Source: JBBTIS01 sp038059855
Lineage (GTDB): Bacteria > Elusimicrobiota > Elusimicrobia > JACQPE01
Direction: 5' to 3'
DNA length: 21,461 nt
Assembly (NCBI GenBank): GCA_964357255.1
Contig: CAYHKQ010000044.1
Coordinates: 1 to 21,461 of the forward strand
Shown here one piece after another: positions 1-6,417 of this stretch. Under the pieces are notes generated by a model that was not told the origin of the DNA, ran no database searches, and worked only from the letters and a program-made list of their open reading frames with translations. Numbering within the stretch: position 1 is the stretch's first letter; each line of letters starts with the position of its first letter. The position numbers and the translations under genes were made by a program.

Positions 1-25
1 TTGCCCAGCCTATCCTCTTTGCTAA

Positions 26-479
26 GGCGTAACTCAAACGGCTAAAGAGATACAAATTGGGGATAAATCTTTCGCGCGAAGGAAAGAATCTCTGGCTACC
101 CTTGAGCTTCCTTTGGACTACCCTTCTTTGGCCATTGATTCGCCTTTAACACCGGGGGGTAACGTGTCCCTGGCCAATGTGCGCACGCCAAGCGAGTCGT
201 GTTTATGGAGGCAGATTGGTGGAGCGCCATCATTATCTGGGATATAAATCTATGGCTGGCCGCTCCCTTGAGTATTTTATCCACCTAAATGGCCAGGCAG
301 TTGGGGCTATAAGCTGGGGTTCGGCCTGTTGGAAACTGTCCTCGCGCGATTCCTTTATTAGTTGGGACGAGAAAACAAGAATCAGGAATCTTCAGATGCT
401 CGCCGGCAACCACCGTTTTCTCATCTTCCCCTGGGTAAGGGTCAAGAATTTGGCCAGCCACGTTTTAACACTGAAATAA
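26..479 (+). pseudogene. DruA/DUF4338-family gene remnant, frameshifted and truncated
   Basis: The segment 216-479 encodes a stretch typical of the DUF4338 family, which includes DruA of the Druantia anti-phage system: LVERHHYLGYKSMAGR, then AISWGSACWKLSSRD, FISWDEKTRIRNL, and FLIFPWVRVKNLASHVL. The matching upstream part lies in another frame (about 113-214, reading ...VRTPSESCLWRQ). The two join seamlessly as ...LWRQ-LVERHHYLG if the A at 215 is removed, so a single-base insertion has probably split the gene. The reading ends right after ASHVL, where family members normally continue with a further domain (from memory), so the 3' end is missing too. The frame upstream is open only from base 26 and no clear start is visible. 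What I see is the two-frame structure; family assignment is from recalled motifs. The remnant is probably non-functional. Such genes occur in defence islands and near transposons. Confidence 0.72.
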
Positions 480-517
480 AAAAAACACAAGGTATTTTTT
501 CCTGAATTCCGGGGTGT

Positions 518-629
518 TTAGTCTGGGAGAGCCTCTGAACCCCGTAGCGCAGGGGGACCCGCCCGCAGGGCGGGGGAACCGCCGGGACTGGTTCCAGGGG
601 TGCGGGGGGCAGAGACTCCCCCAGACTAA
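518..629. repeat. Long imperfect inverted repeat with nested hairpins
   Basis: The ends match as inverted copies: TTAGTCTGGGAGAG at 518-531 pairs with a complementary copy ending CAGACTAA at 622-629, and similarity continues inward with mismatches (left GCCTCTGAACCCC against the reverse complement of the right arm, GTCTCTGCCCCCC). Inside it is a perfect GC hairpin, CCCGCCC at 558-564 and GGGCGGG at 568-574 with a 3-base loop, and a further GGAACC/GGTTCC pair. No open reading frame is supported here. It lies directly after the DruA remnant and before the toxin-antitoxin promoter. It could be a MITE-like or REP-like element, a structured RNA, or the footprint of the event that cut the DruA gene. 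Copies elsewhere in the genome cannot be judged from this window. Confidence 0.6.
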
Positions 630-671
630 TCGCTTACATTCTGGTGGGCTCGCTACAAGGGGGGACTCACC

Positions 672-700
672 TTGCCAATATGACCATTTATGACTATAAT
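672..700 (+). promoter_or_regulatory. Sigma70-type promoter of the toxin-antitoxin operon
   Basis: TTGCCA at 672-677 (five of six matches to TTGACA) is followed by a 17-base spacer and a perfect TATAAT at 695-700. The predicted transcription start, with the last T of the -10 box at -7, is base 707. That is the A of the in-frame ATG giving the conserved antitoxin N-terminus. This predicts a leaderless mRNA and argues against the upstream ATG at 644, whose extra residues would be encoded over the promoter. Confidence 0.7.
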
Positions 701-706
701 ATCATC

Positions 707-964
707 ATGTTGCAGACCAATATAGCCAGTCTCAAGGCGCGGCTTAGTTACTACCTTTCTTTTGTTAAGAACGGCCAGGACGTTTTAGTCCTTGAAAGAA
801 AGCATCCCATCGCTAAAATAAGCGCTGTTTCCAGGGAGGCCGGCGACTCTATGATTACTCCGGCAAAATATCCTTTTTCAAAACTCAAAGAACTCAAAGG
901 CATAACTCCAAAGCGCAAAATTGACGTCGTTAAATTGCTAAGAGAAGATCGGGACCGCCGATGA
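707..964 (+). CDS. Phd/YefM-like type II antitoxin
   Basis: This 85-residue protein is predicted to bind and neutralise the PIN-domain toxin encoded next and to repress its own promoter, as is usual for the Phd/YefM family. The N-terminus has the family pattern: a short strand and helix (MLQTNIASLKARLSYYL), then a Gly-containing turn and a strand ending in HPIAKI, which is where Phd/YefM proteins typically read Pv-A-l-. The C-terminal part is basic and would contact the toxin. The frame is open from an ATG at 644, but the ATG at 707 gives the family-like start and coincides with the predicted transcription start. The stop overlaps the toxin start (ATGA), showing translational coupling. The family call is from motif recognition; pairing with the toxin follows from the overlap. 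Confidence 0.8.
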   Translation: MLQTNIASLKARLSYYLSFVKNGQDVLVLERKHPIAKISAVSREAGDSMITPAKYPFSKLKELKGITPKRKIDVVKLLREDRDRR

Positions 965-1401
965 TGGCGCCGTCCGTTTATCTTGATTCCTCTGTTCTAT
1001 TGAGAAAGCTTTTCAACCAACCGCACGCCCTGTCCCCTTGGCAGAACTGGGAGCAGGGATACATTTCAAAAATTGGGCGGGTAGAGTGTTGGCGCGCCTT
1101 GGACCGGGAAAGACTGGCGGGACGCTTAAGAGACATTGAGATCGCGCAATTATCCAGATTGCTCGAGGAGTATTTGTTGACGCTAAATCTTGTTGATATT
1201 AATGACAACGTGCTCTTGAGGGCGTCGTGGAACTTTCCGCTTGTGGTAGGCGCTTTAGATTCTATTCATGTTGCCAGCGCTCTTATTGTGAAAGCCAGAA
1301 TTTTGGAGTCCCCTCTTTTTCTTACCCATGACGTCCGCCAGGGCATGGCCGCTATGTCCGTTGGCCTTGAAACGCGAGGATTCGATCTGCCCGCATCGTA
1401 A
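961..1401 (+). CDS. vapC: VapC-like PIN-domain toxin (ribonuclease)
   Basis: This 146-residue protein is a probable Mg2+-dependent endoribonuclease of the VapC type that would block translation when free of its antitoxin. The PIN active-site acidic residues are all visible: D9 in VYLDSS, E42 in RVECWRA, D100 in ALDSIHVASA and D124 in THDVRQ. Length is normal for VapC. The start overlaps the antitoxin stop as ATGA; a second ATG follows immediately at 964 and could be used instead. The pair forms a two-gene operon driven from the promoter at 672-700. All catalytic residues being present suggests an active toxin. The RNA target cannot be deduced from sequence. Confidence 0.85.
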   Translation: MMAPSVYLDSSVLLRKLFNQPHALSPWQNWEQGYISKIGRVECWRALDRERLAGRLRDIEIAQLSRLLEEYLLTLNLVDINDNVLLRASWNFPLVVGALDSIHVASALIVKARILESPLFLTHDVRQGMAAMSVGLETRGFDLPAS

Positions 1402-1437
1402 GGGGTTTCCCGATATTTTGATTTGTTAAAGTCGTAG

Positions 1438-1914
1438 ATGATGAGCGCTAAGCTTAAACCTAAACCCGTTCGAGCCTCAAAAACCGTTCTGGCTGATTTG
1501 ATAATGCCTGAAGACGCCAATCCTCGCGGGAAGGCTTTTGGCGGCAGTATTTTGAAATTGATTGACAAGGCGGCCTATGTTTGCGCCTGCCGCCACGCAG
1601 GCGCCGCCGGCTTGGTTACGGTCTCCATGGACGCGGTGAGCTTTAAGGTTCCTATTGACGTGGGCGAATTGGTAATTTTGGAGGCGCAGGTTCACTTTGT
1701 GGGCCGGACATCGCTTGAGATCGGCGTCGAGGTTTATGCTGAAAATTTAGCCACAGGAGAGCGCCGGGCGGCAAATTCCTGCCGGGTCAGTCTCGTGGCC
1801 GTGGACCAGAAGGGGCGTCCGGCGCCGGTGCCGGCGCTTAGGCCGGAAACCCCGAACGAGAAGAAGCGTTATTTGGAGGCCGAGAAACGGCGTCAGCGAA
1901 GGGTTAAATCTTAA
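1438..1914 (+). CDS. Acyl-CoA thioesterase, hot-dog fold (YciA/ACOT type)
   Basis: This 158-residue cytoplasmic enzyme is predicted to hydrolyse acyl-CoA thioesters to free acids and CoA. It shows the hot-dog thioesterase pattern of the YciA/ACOT group: PEDANPRGKAFGGSILKLID near residues 23-42, where the N-x-x-G-x-x-F-G-G and the Asp are conserved catalytic features, then the strand region VTVSMDAVSFKVPIDVGE and VEVYAENLATGER. The last 30 residues are very basic and Pro-rich, an unusual tail for the family. Two consecutive ATGs (1438, 1441) are possible starts and no clear Shine-Dalgarno is present. It follows vapC by 36 bases. Its end overlaps the 3' end of the convergent gene by 11 bases. 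Substrate chain length is unknown. Confidence 0.85.
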   Translation: MMSAKLKPKPVRASKTVLADLIMPEDANPRGKAFGGSILKLIDKAAYVCACRHAGAAGLVTVSMDAVSFKVPIDVGELVILEAQVHFVGRTSLEIGVEVYAENLATGERRAANSCRVSLVAVDQKGRPAPVPALRPETPNEKKRYLEAEKRRQRRVKS

Positions 1915-3169
1915 ACCGTCGGCGCTCGCCGAAGGGAAGCTGGCCGCATTGGGCGATCATGTCCACGTGGCGGACTGCGGAGGCGCCGGGCGCGCCGCCC
2001 AGACATTCCTCGCCGATGCTTACATCGCGCACCAGCGCATCGTATGATCCATGCGCCACGAGATCCAATTCCAAGTCCGGCTGTTTTGGTTTCTCAAAAA
2101 TTCCGTCCTGGGCGTAATATTTCGGAGGAAGCCGCCTTATGACCTGGGTGCGGCTGACTTGATGGAAGAAGGCGTGTTTGATGATCATGCGCAGGCGATT
2201 GAGGGTGAGCATGGACAAGGCGGTTTTGACGCCTGTTTTAGCCGCCTCAATCATTCCGTTAATACGCGACCCCGCTTGTTCTAATTCGCTACCTGAGCGG
2301 TTCATCCAGGAGTCGGGCGACAAAGCGTTGCCGTCCTTGCCATTATTCGAAAGTCCCAGGGAATCGTTTAAGCCCTGGAGCGCGTCGTTAGTGGAGGGGG
2401 GAGTCGGCAAGGACGGCGTGTTTAATCCGTTGTTGGCGGCGATGGAATCATTATCGGGCAATCCGTCTTGATCCGAGCCTGAAGGGGGTTGCGTAGCGGT
2501 GATCCCAACAGAAGGCTCTATGGCGCCGGCGTTTTTATTTTTACCGGCGCTGGCTGGGGGCGCCCCGGAGCCCTGCTTGGCTTGTTGGCATAAATCCGGC
2601 CGAAGCTCGCATGTGGAACTAAATCCATTAATAAAATTGCCGTTTTTGTCTCGTTTTTCGCATTCAAGACCGCCGTCCGCTGTTTTTTCACAGGTAAATC
2701 CATCCTTGCTTTTGAATACGCTCGTTCCGTCCCCGGCGGTTATTTGGCCTTGGCTGACCAGGTATCCTTTGCCGTTTTTGTCGAAACAAGCCACGGATCC
2801 GGTGATCAAAACTTCGCAGGCGTCTCCCTTGTTATTGATGAAGCTGGACCCTGATCGTTGTTTGGGTTCTTGCGGTTCTTCCTGGGGTTTGGGCTGAGTT
2901 TTTGTTTCTTTTTGGCCTTGGCCGGCCTGACATAAATCGGGCCGAAAGTCACAGCTAGCGCTAAATCCCGCCCCATCGGACCCCTGGCATTCAAGACCCT
3001 GACCCGGGCCTCCCACCCAGCGGCAACTGGTTCCGTTAGAGGAGAAGTCCCATTGTTCCGGCGCATCCGCATCATCCACGCCATTATGAGCGTTGACCAT
3101 GGCAGGCCCGACGGTGATGCTTAATGCCGCCTGGGCTAGGACGAGGAGAGCGATCTTTACTATTCTCAT
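1904..3169 (-). CDS. Secreted protein with repeated cysteine motifs, function unknown
   Basis: I do not recognise this 421-residue protein. From the ATG at 3169 it starts MRIVKIALLVLAQAALSI, a basic then hydrophobic stretch ending near AMVNAHNG, consistent with a cleaved signal peptide. (A TTG at 3178 in frame is less likely.) The exported part has two similar cysteine units, C49/C61/C73/C80 and C160/C170/C187/C194. Each ends in a near-identical motif (CDFRPDLCQ and CELRPDLCQ), and an extra pair (C118/C128) lies between, suggesting disulfides. A low-complexity Gln/Pro/Lys linker separates the units. Around residues 233-240 is DQDGLPDNDS, like a thrombospondin type 3 calcium-binding motif. The C-terminal third is different: helical, with two more cysteines and a basic end (ERRRFKI). 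It stands alone on the minus strand and may be a cell-surface or extracellular protein. Confidence 0.65.
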   Translation of the reverse strand: MRIVKIALLVLAQAALSITVGPAMVNAHNGVDDADAPEQWDFSSNGTSCRWVGGPGQGLECQGSDGAGFSASCDFRPDLCQAGQGQKETKTQPKPQEEPQEPKQRSGSSFINNKGDACEVLITGSVACFDKNGKGYLVSQGQITAGDGTSVFKSKDGFTCEKTADGGLECEKRDKNGNFINGFSSTCELRPDLCQQAKQGSGAPPASAGKNKNAGAIEPSVGITATQPPSGSDQDGLPDNDSIAANNGLNTPSLPTPPSTNDALQGLNDSLGLSNNGKDGNALSPDSWMNRSGSELEQAGSRINGMIEAAKTGVKTALSMLTLNRLRMIIKHAFFHQVSRTQVIRRLPPKYYAQDGIFEKPKQPDLELDLVAHGSYDALVRDVSIGEECLGGAPGASAVRHVDMIAQCGQLPFGERRRFKI

Positions 3170-3210
3170 GGCAACCAAATCGTAACACGAGACGGGGTTG
3201 AGACTAGGGG

Positions 3211-3268
3211 CCTAAAGTCCCTGTTTTATTAGGTCTAAAGTCCCTATTCAAAATAGGGACTTTAGACC
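3211..3268. repeat. Perfect 17-bp inverted repeat plus a third copy of its unit
   Basis: GGTCTAAAGTCCCTATT at 3232-3248 and its exact reverse complement at 3252-3268 are separated by only three bases. A third, slightly diverged copy (CCTAAAGTCCCTG, 3211-3223) lies just upstream in direct orientation. It sits between trmJ and the promoter region of the secreted-protein gene, both minus strand. As a trmJ terminator it lacks the expected T run on either strand, so a protein-binding or dispersed-repeat role is equally possible. Confidence 0.65.
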
Positions 3269-3336
3269 CAGGCAAAATAAATGAATATATTGGAGGAATT
3301 TAACCAGCAAGCGTAGGGGGCCGTGATACCCCCGCC

Positions 3337-4053
3337 TCAGTATTTTGAAAAACGGAGGTTAATTTGGCGAATCAGGCCGTGAATTAAAGCGGCGTGCCGA
3401 TGGCGAAGCCCCCATTGATTAAAAAGATTCCAAAGGAGTTTCGTTTTCTGGCCCGTTGGAAGATGGTTCATATACCCGACCCGATAGAACATATTTACGG
3501 CCTGCTTAATTAACTCTTGTCTTTGCCTGAAACCTATCTGTCCATCTATTTTTCCCACAATGGAAGGCGTGTCGCCGCGCAGTTTGGATAATTCGTAACA
3601 GCAAATAGCGGCCGCTTGCGCGAGATTCATGCTCGGGCAAGATGGAACAGTCGGAATGGTTACCAGGTAATTCGAGCGTTCTAGTATCTTCCTGGGCAAG
3701 CCTGTTTTTTCCGACCCGAAAAGAATGGCGAGGGTCTCTACGCTTTTTCCGACGCCGGCTAAAAAATTGGAAAGCTCCGGCGCCGCGATCACCGGTTGTT
3801 GCACCGCGCGATGGCGCGCGGTCGTGGTGGCTAAAACCAGTTGGCAATCACCCGCGGCCTCCTCGAGGGTTCTAAAAACTTTCGCCTGCTTTAGCAGGCG
3901 CTCCGCGCCCACCGCTGAAATGGCTCCCTGCCAAACCGGTTTATAGGGCGATATGGCCGCCAGATCGGAAAATCCAAAATTTGCCATAGCGCGCGCCACG
4001 GACCCAATATTGACCGGATTTCTGGGGCGAACCAAAACAAAACGGATGTGCAT
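3337..4053 (-). CDS. trmJ: tRNA (cytidine/uridine-2'-O-)-methyltransferase TrmJ, SPOUT family
   Basis: This 238-residue enzyme is predicted to transfer a methyl group from S-adenosylmethionine to the 2'-hydroxyl of nucleotide 32 in certain tRNAs. The SPOUT/TrmH motifs are in order: motif 1 VRPRNPVNIGSVARAM near residues 8-23 (N16, R21), motif 2 LFGSEKTGLP near 111-120, and motif 3 IPTVPSCPSMNLAQAAAICCYEL near 133-155, which forms part of the knotted cofactor site. MNLAQA followed by YEL is typical of TrmJ rather than TrmH or RlmB. Length fits TrmJ, including its C-terminal helical extension. No Shine-Dalgarno is seen; a TAAAAT hexamer ends six bases before the ATG, suggesting a leaderless transcript. 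Nearest alternative: another 2'-O-methyltransferase of the same family. Confidence 0.82.
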   Translation of the reverse strand: MHIRFVLVRPRNPVNIGSVARAMANFGFSDLAAISPYKPVWQGAISAVGAERLLKQAKVFRTLEEAAGDCQLVLATTTARHRAVQQPVIAAPELSNFLAGVGKSVETLAILFGSEKTGLPRKILERSNYLVTIPTVPSCPSMNLAQAAAICCYELSKLRGDTPSIVGKIDGQIGFRQRQELIKQAVNMFYRVGYMNHLPTGQKTKLLWNLFNQWGLRHRHAALIHGLIRQINLRFSKY

Positions 4054-4059
4054 AGCCTT

Positions 4060-4065
4060 ATTTTA
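4060..4065 (-). promoter_or_regulatory. Putative -10 box of trmJ, leaderless spacing
   Basis: On the minus strand TAAAAT (five of six matches to TATAAT) is followed by exactly six bases and the trmJ ATG, so transcription would begin at or next to the start codon. There is no convincing -35 box at 16-18 bases; TTGCCG lies upstream but only 13 bases away. Confidence 0.4.
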
Positions 4066-4261
4066 CCGTTCAGGAGGCCGGCAACGGCATGAGGAACCCG
4101 TTGAGCGCCTTGACAAACCTTCTTTCGCCTTTGAGCGATTGCTTATGGAATTTTTATCCGACTTCGAATAAACTATGATCATTAAGGCTTTTGGCGCGAG
4201 AACGCCTTTGAGCGGCATCTTGTCCCGGTCGCGTTAAAACAAAAGCCGAACGTAACTAAAT

Positions 4262-4266
4262 GGAGG
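4262..4266 (+). promoter_or_regulatory. Shine-Dalgarno that decides the start of the membrane protein
   Basis: GGAGG at 4262-4266 lies five bases before the ATG at 4272. The ATG at 4260 overlaps this site, so it cannot be served by it. The later start is therefore preferred. Confidence 0.6.
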
Positions 4267-4271
4267 ATGAC

Positions 4272-5072
4272 ATGGGTCAATTAATCGGGGTTAAGCAGAT
4301 GTTCAGCCGAGGACTGGAAATTTTGACGGCGAGAATCATCCAGGCGGGCGCGGTGCGGATTGTCGCCACCGTCATTGCCCTCGCGACGGAAGCTTGGTTT
4401 GCGCGGCGTTTAGTGGACAGCCTGCGGGTCATGTTGCCGCAAGAGATGCCGGTCAGCACGTCAAACCTGACGGAGATACTGCAATCCTTGCCCCAAACCT
4501 TGCCTCCGGAAGCCCTGATGGACCTGATCATGTCGCCGGCCCTGTGGCTAACTGCGATTATCAATATCGTGGTTCTGCTCTGGGCCCAAGGCGCGTTGTA
4601 TTTGGCGCTGTTTCCCAACCCCAAAATGTCTTCCAACGCCGAACCCCGCTCCCTTGGTAGCGTCGCGGTCGGCGCATTAGGACTGATGTTCCCCTTGGTT
4701 CTCGTAAACATTTTTTATTCCGTTGTTGTCTTCGTCGGAACGATTCTGTTGATTGTTCCGGGTATATGGCTCGCCATTAAATACTCGTTTGCCCCCTTAC
4801 TTTTGGCGGTCGAGGACCACTCTGCCTTCACCGCGTTTGGCCGCTCCAACGAACTCGTCAAGGGTCGGTGGTGGGGCGTATTCTTCAGGCTCGGGGTCAT
4901 CGGATTGACTGCCGGCGCAGGCTTCATTATTTTGCGGTTTATCCCGACAGCTGGAACGATTCTCTTTAGTATCGCGTTTCCGCCCTTTTTGGTTTCCTGT
5001 CAACTCGCTATTTGGGAAAGCTTAAAAGAAAGTCAGGCCGGCGCGAGCGGCGCTGAAGCGAGAGCCGGTTAG
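4272..5072 (+). CDS. Polytopic inner-membrane protein (GPDP_memb/YciC-like)
   Basis: This 266-residue protein has about five or six hydrophobic segments: around residues 21-40, 95-120, 140-175 (probably two spans, ending IVPGIWLAIKYSFAPLLLAV) and 205-250 (two spans). The motif PGIWLAIKYSFAPLLLAVED followed by a helix ending in ELVKGRWWGVF resembles membrane-domain families related to YciC and the membrane part of glycerophosphodiester phosphodiesterases, in which an Arg/Lys-Ser-x-x-L-x-x-G-W-W pattern recurs. No catalytic domain is attached. The function of this group is not known to me. The start at 4272 is chosen because of GGAGG at 4262-4266. It is transcribed alone. Its stop codon overlaps the purB stop by four bases (TTAG serves both strands), leaving no room for a terminator between them. 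Confidence 0.65.
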   Translation: MGQLIGVKQMFSRGLEILTARIIQAGAVRIVATVIALATEAWFARRLVDSLRVMLPQEMPVSTSNLTEILQSLPQTLPPEALMDLIMSPALWLTAIINIVVLLWAQGALYLALFPNPKMSSNAEPRSLGSVAVGALGLMFPLVLVNIFYSVVVFVGTILLIVPGIWLAIKYSFAPLLLAVEDHSAFTAFGRSNELVKGRWWGVFFRLGVIGLTAGAGFIILRFIPTAGTILFSIAFPPFLVSCQLAIWESLKESQAGASGAEARAG

Positions 5073-6370
5073 GAAATCCCTGCCCGCTGATAGAGGGCCG
5101 ACAAATGACGCAGGAAATGCGAAGACGGTATTTCCTTAATTTTAAAGCCTTCGGGAATTCCCGGCTCGTTTAAAAGTTCGCGCCATAGCTCGCAACCGCC
5201 CTGCGCCGCGCGGAAGCCGGCCGCCTGCACCATAGCATAAGCCCGGCTCCTGTCAATGCCGGCCGCGATCAAAGCGTTCAAATATGCTTGAGAGGAAGGA
5301 AAATCCTTAAGAATCCGCACATTCACGGTGGCGCGCGCCGCATCCACGCTTAATCCCGCCAGCACTTCGCCCAGGCGCGTCATCATAAAATGGGCTAAAT
5401 GAAACGCGTCCGGAATCGCGACTCGCTCTACCGAGGAATGGCTGATGTCGCGTTCATGCCAAAGGGCCAAATTTTCCAGCGAGCTCGCGGCGTAGCCGCG
5501 CAAAAGTCGCGCTAATCCGCAAAGGTTTTCCGAGAGAACCGGATTTTTCTTGTGCGGCATGGAGGAGGACCCCTGCTGGCCGCGTCCAAAAGGCTCGGCC
5601 AATTCCCCCACCTCGGTCCGTTGGCCATGGCGTATCTCCGTGCCCAGGCGCTCCACCCAGCCGCCTAAGAGCGCAAGGCTCGAAAGCGCCGCGCCGTGGC
5701 GGTCGCGGGCCACGATTTGGGTCGCGGCCGGCTCGGCCTTCAAACCTAGTCGGGCTAAAAGCCTTGCCTCCTGAACCGGCGTGATAAAACTCGACGCGAA
5801 ATTTCCCACGCTCCCGGAGAGTTTGCCCACGGCGATCTCTTCGCGAGCCAAGGCCAGACGGCGCCGGTGGCGCCGCCCCTCGGCATAAAAACCAAGAAAT
5901 TTAAAGCCAAGCGAGGTGATCTCCGCGTGAATGCCGTGAGTGCGCCCCATAACCGGCGAATCCTTGTAACGCCGGGCCAGACGTTCCAGCGCGGCCACAT
6001 TCGCGGACAAACTTTTTTCAACGGCGTCAAAGGCCCTGATCATCTGCGCCGCCAGGGCCGTATCCATCAAATCGCTCGAGGTGACGCCCAAATGAAGATA
6101 ATTGCGCACGCCCCTGGCCTCGGGCATCTTGGCCCAAATCCAATTCAAAAACGCCGTAATTTCATGGCGAGTTTTTCTTTCCTCCCGGCGAATAGCGGAC
6201 GTGGAAATGCTCCGGCCCAGGCGGCGCAACCCGGCGATCTCCCCCTTGGCGATGGGAAAACGTTTCGATAATTCCTCAAGAACCAGCGCCTCGATCTCCA
6301 AAAAAATTCGAAAGCGTTCGTCCTCGGAAAAGATCCGCTCAATCGTCAGACTTCGGTAACGTTCGATCAT
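5069..6370 (-). CDS. purB: Adenylosuccinate lyase
   Basis: This 433-residue cytoplasmic enzyme acts twice in purine synthesis, cleaving SAICAR to AICAR and adenylosuccinate to AMP, each time releasing fumarate. It belongs to the aspartase/fumarase superfamily, shown by HLGVTSSDLMDTA (residues 93-105), GRTHGIHAEI (142-151, with the catalytic-region His) and the signature loop GSSSMPHKKNP (267-277) containing the catalytic Ser. Length matches the compact bacterial PurB. It lies 47 bases downstream of recQ but has its own promoter-like sequence, an extended -10 (TGTCATAAT) ending six bases before its ATG, and no Shine-Dalgarno, pointing to a leaderless message. Its 3' end overlaps the convergent membrane gene by four bases. 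Confidence in function is high. Confidence 0.95.
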   Translation of the reverse strand: MIERYRSLTIERIFSEDERFRIFLEIEALVLEELSKRFPIAKGEIAGLRRLGRSISTSAIRREERKTRHEITAFLNWIWAKMPEARGVRNYLHLGVTSSDLMDTALAAQMIRAFDAVEKSLSANVAALERLARRYKDSPVMGRTHGIHAEITSLGFKFLGFYAEGRRHRRRLALAREEIAVGKLSGSVGNFASSFITPVQEARLLARLGLKAEPAATQIVARDRHGAALSSLALLGGWVERLGTEIRHGQRTEVGELAEPFGRGQQGSSSMPHKKNPVLSENLCGLARLLRGYAASSLENLALWHERDISHSSVERVAIPDAFHLAHFMMTRLGEVLAGLSVDAARATVNVRILKDFPSSQAYLNALIAAGIDRSRAYAMVQAAGFRAAQGGCELWRELLNEPGIPEGFKIKEIPSSHFLRHLSALYQRAGIS

Positions 6371-6376
6371 ACAGGG

Positions 6377-6385
6377 ATTATGACA
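6377..6385 (-). promoter_or_regulatory. Extended -10 of purB, leaderless spacing
   Basis: On the minus strand TGT-CATAAT ends at 6377, then six bases (CCCTGT), then ATG at 6370. CATAAT matches five of six consensus bases and the TG is in the extended -10 position. The only -35-like candidate, TTGAAT, is about 20 bases away. The predicted transcription start coincides with the purB ATG. Confidence 0.5.
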
Positions 6386-6417
6386 AAACTTTTTAGCGAG
6401 CTATTCAAAAAAAACTC

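Noticed and set aside
541..600. tRNA-like GC-rich hairpins
   Set aside because: No anticodon arm, T-loop GTTCGA motif or acceptor stem; the structure is a nested inverted repeat.
644..706. Longer antitoxin starting at ATG 644
   Set aside because: The extra 21 residues lie over a good promoter (672-700) and do not look like the family; ATG 707 gives the family N-terminus.
2499..2897. 132-residue plus-strand ORF opposite the secreted protein
   Set aside because: The minus-strand frame has a signal peptide and internal repeats; the plus frame is a shadow without a ribosome-binding site or family features.
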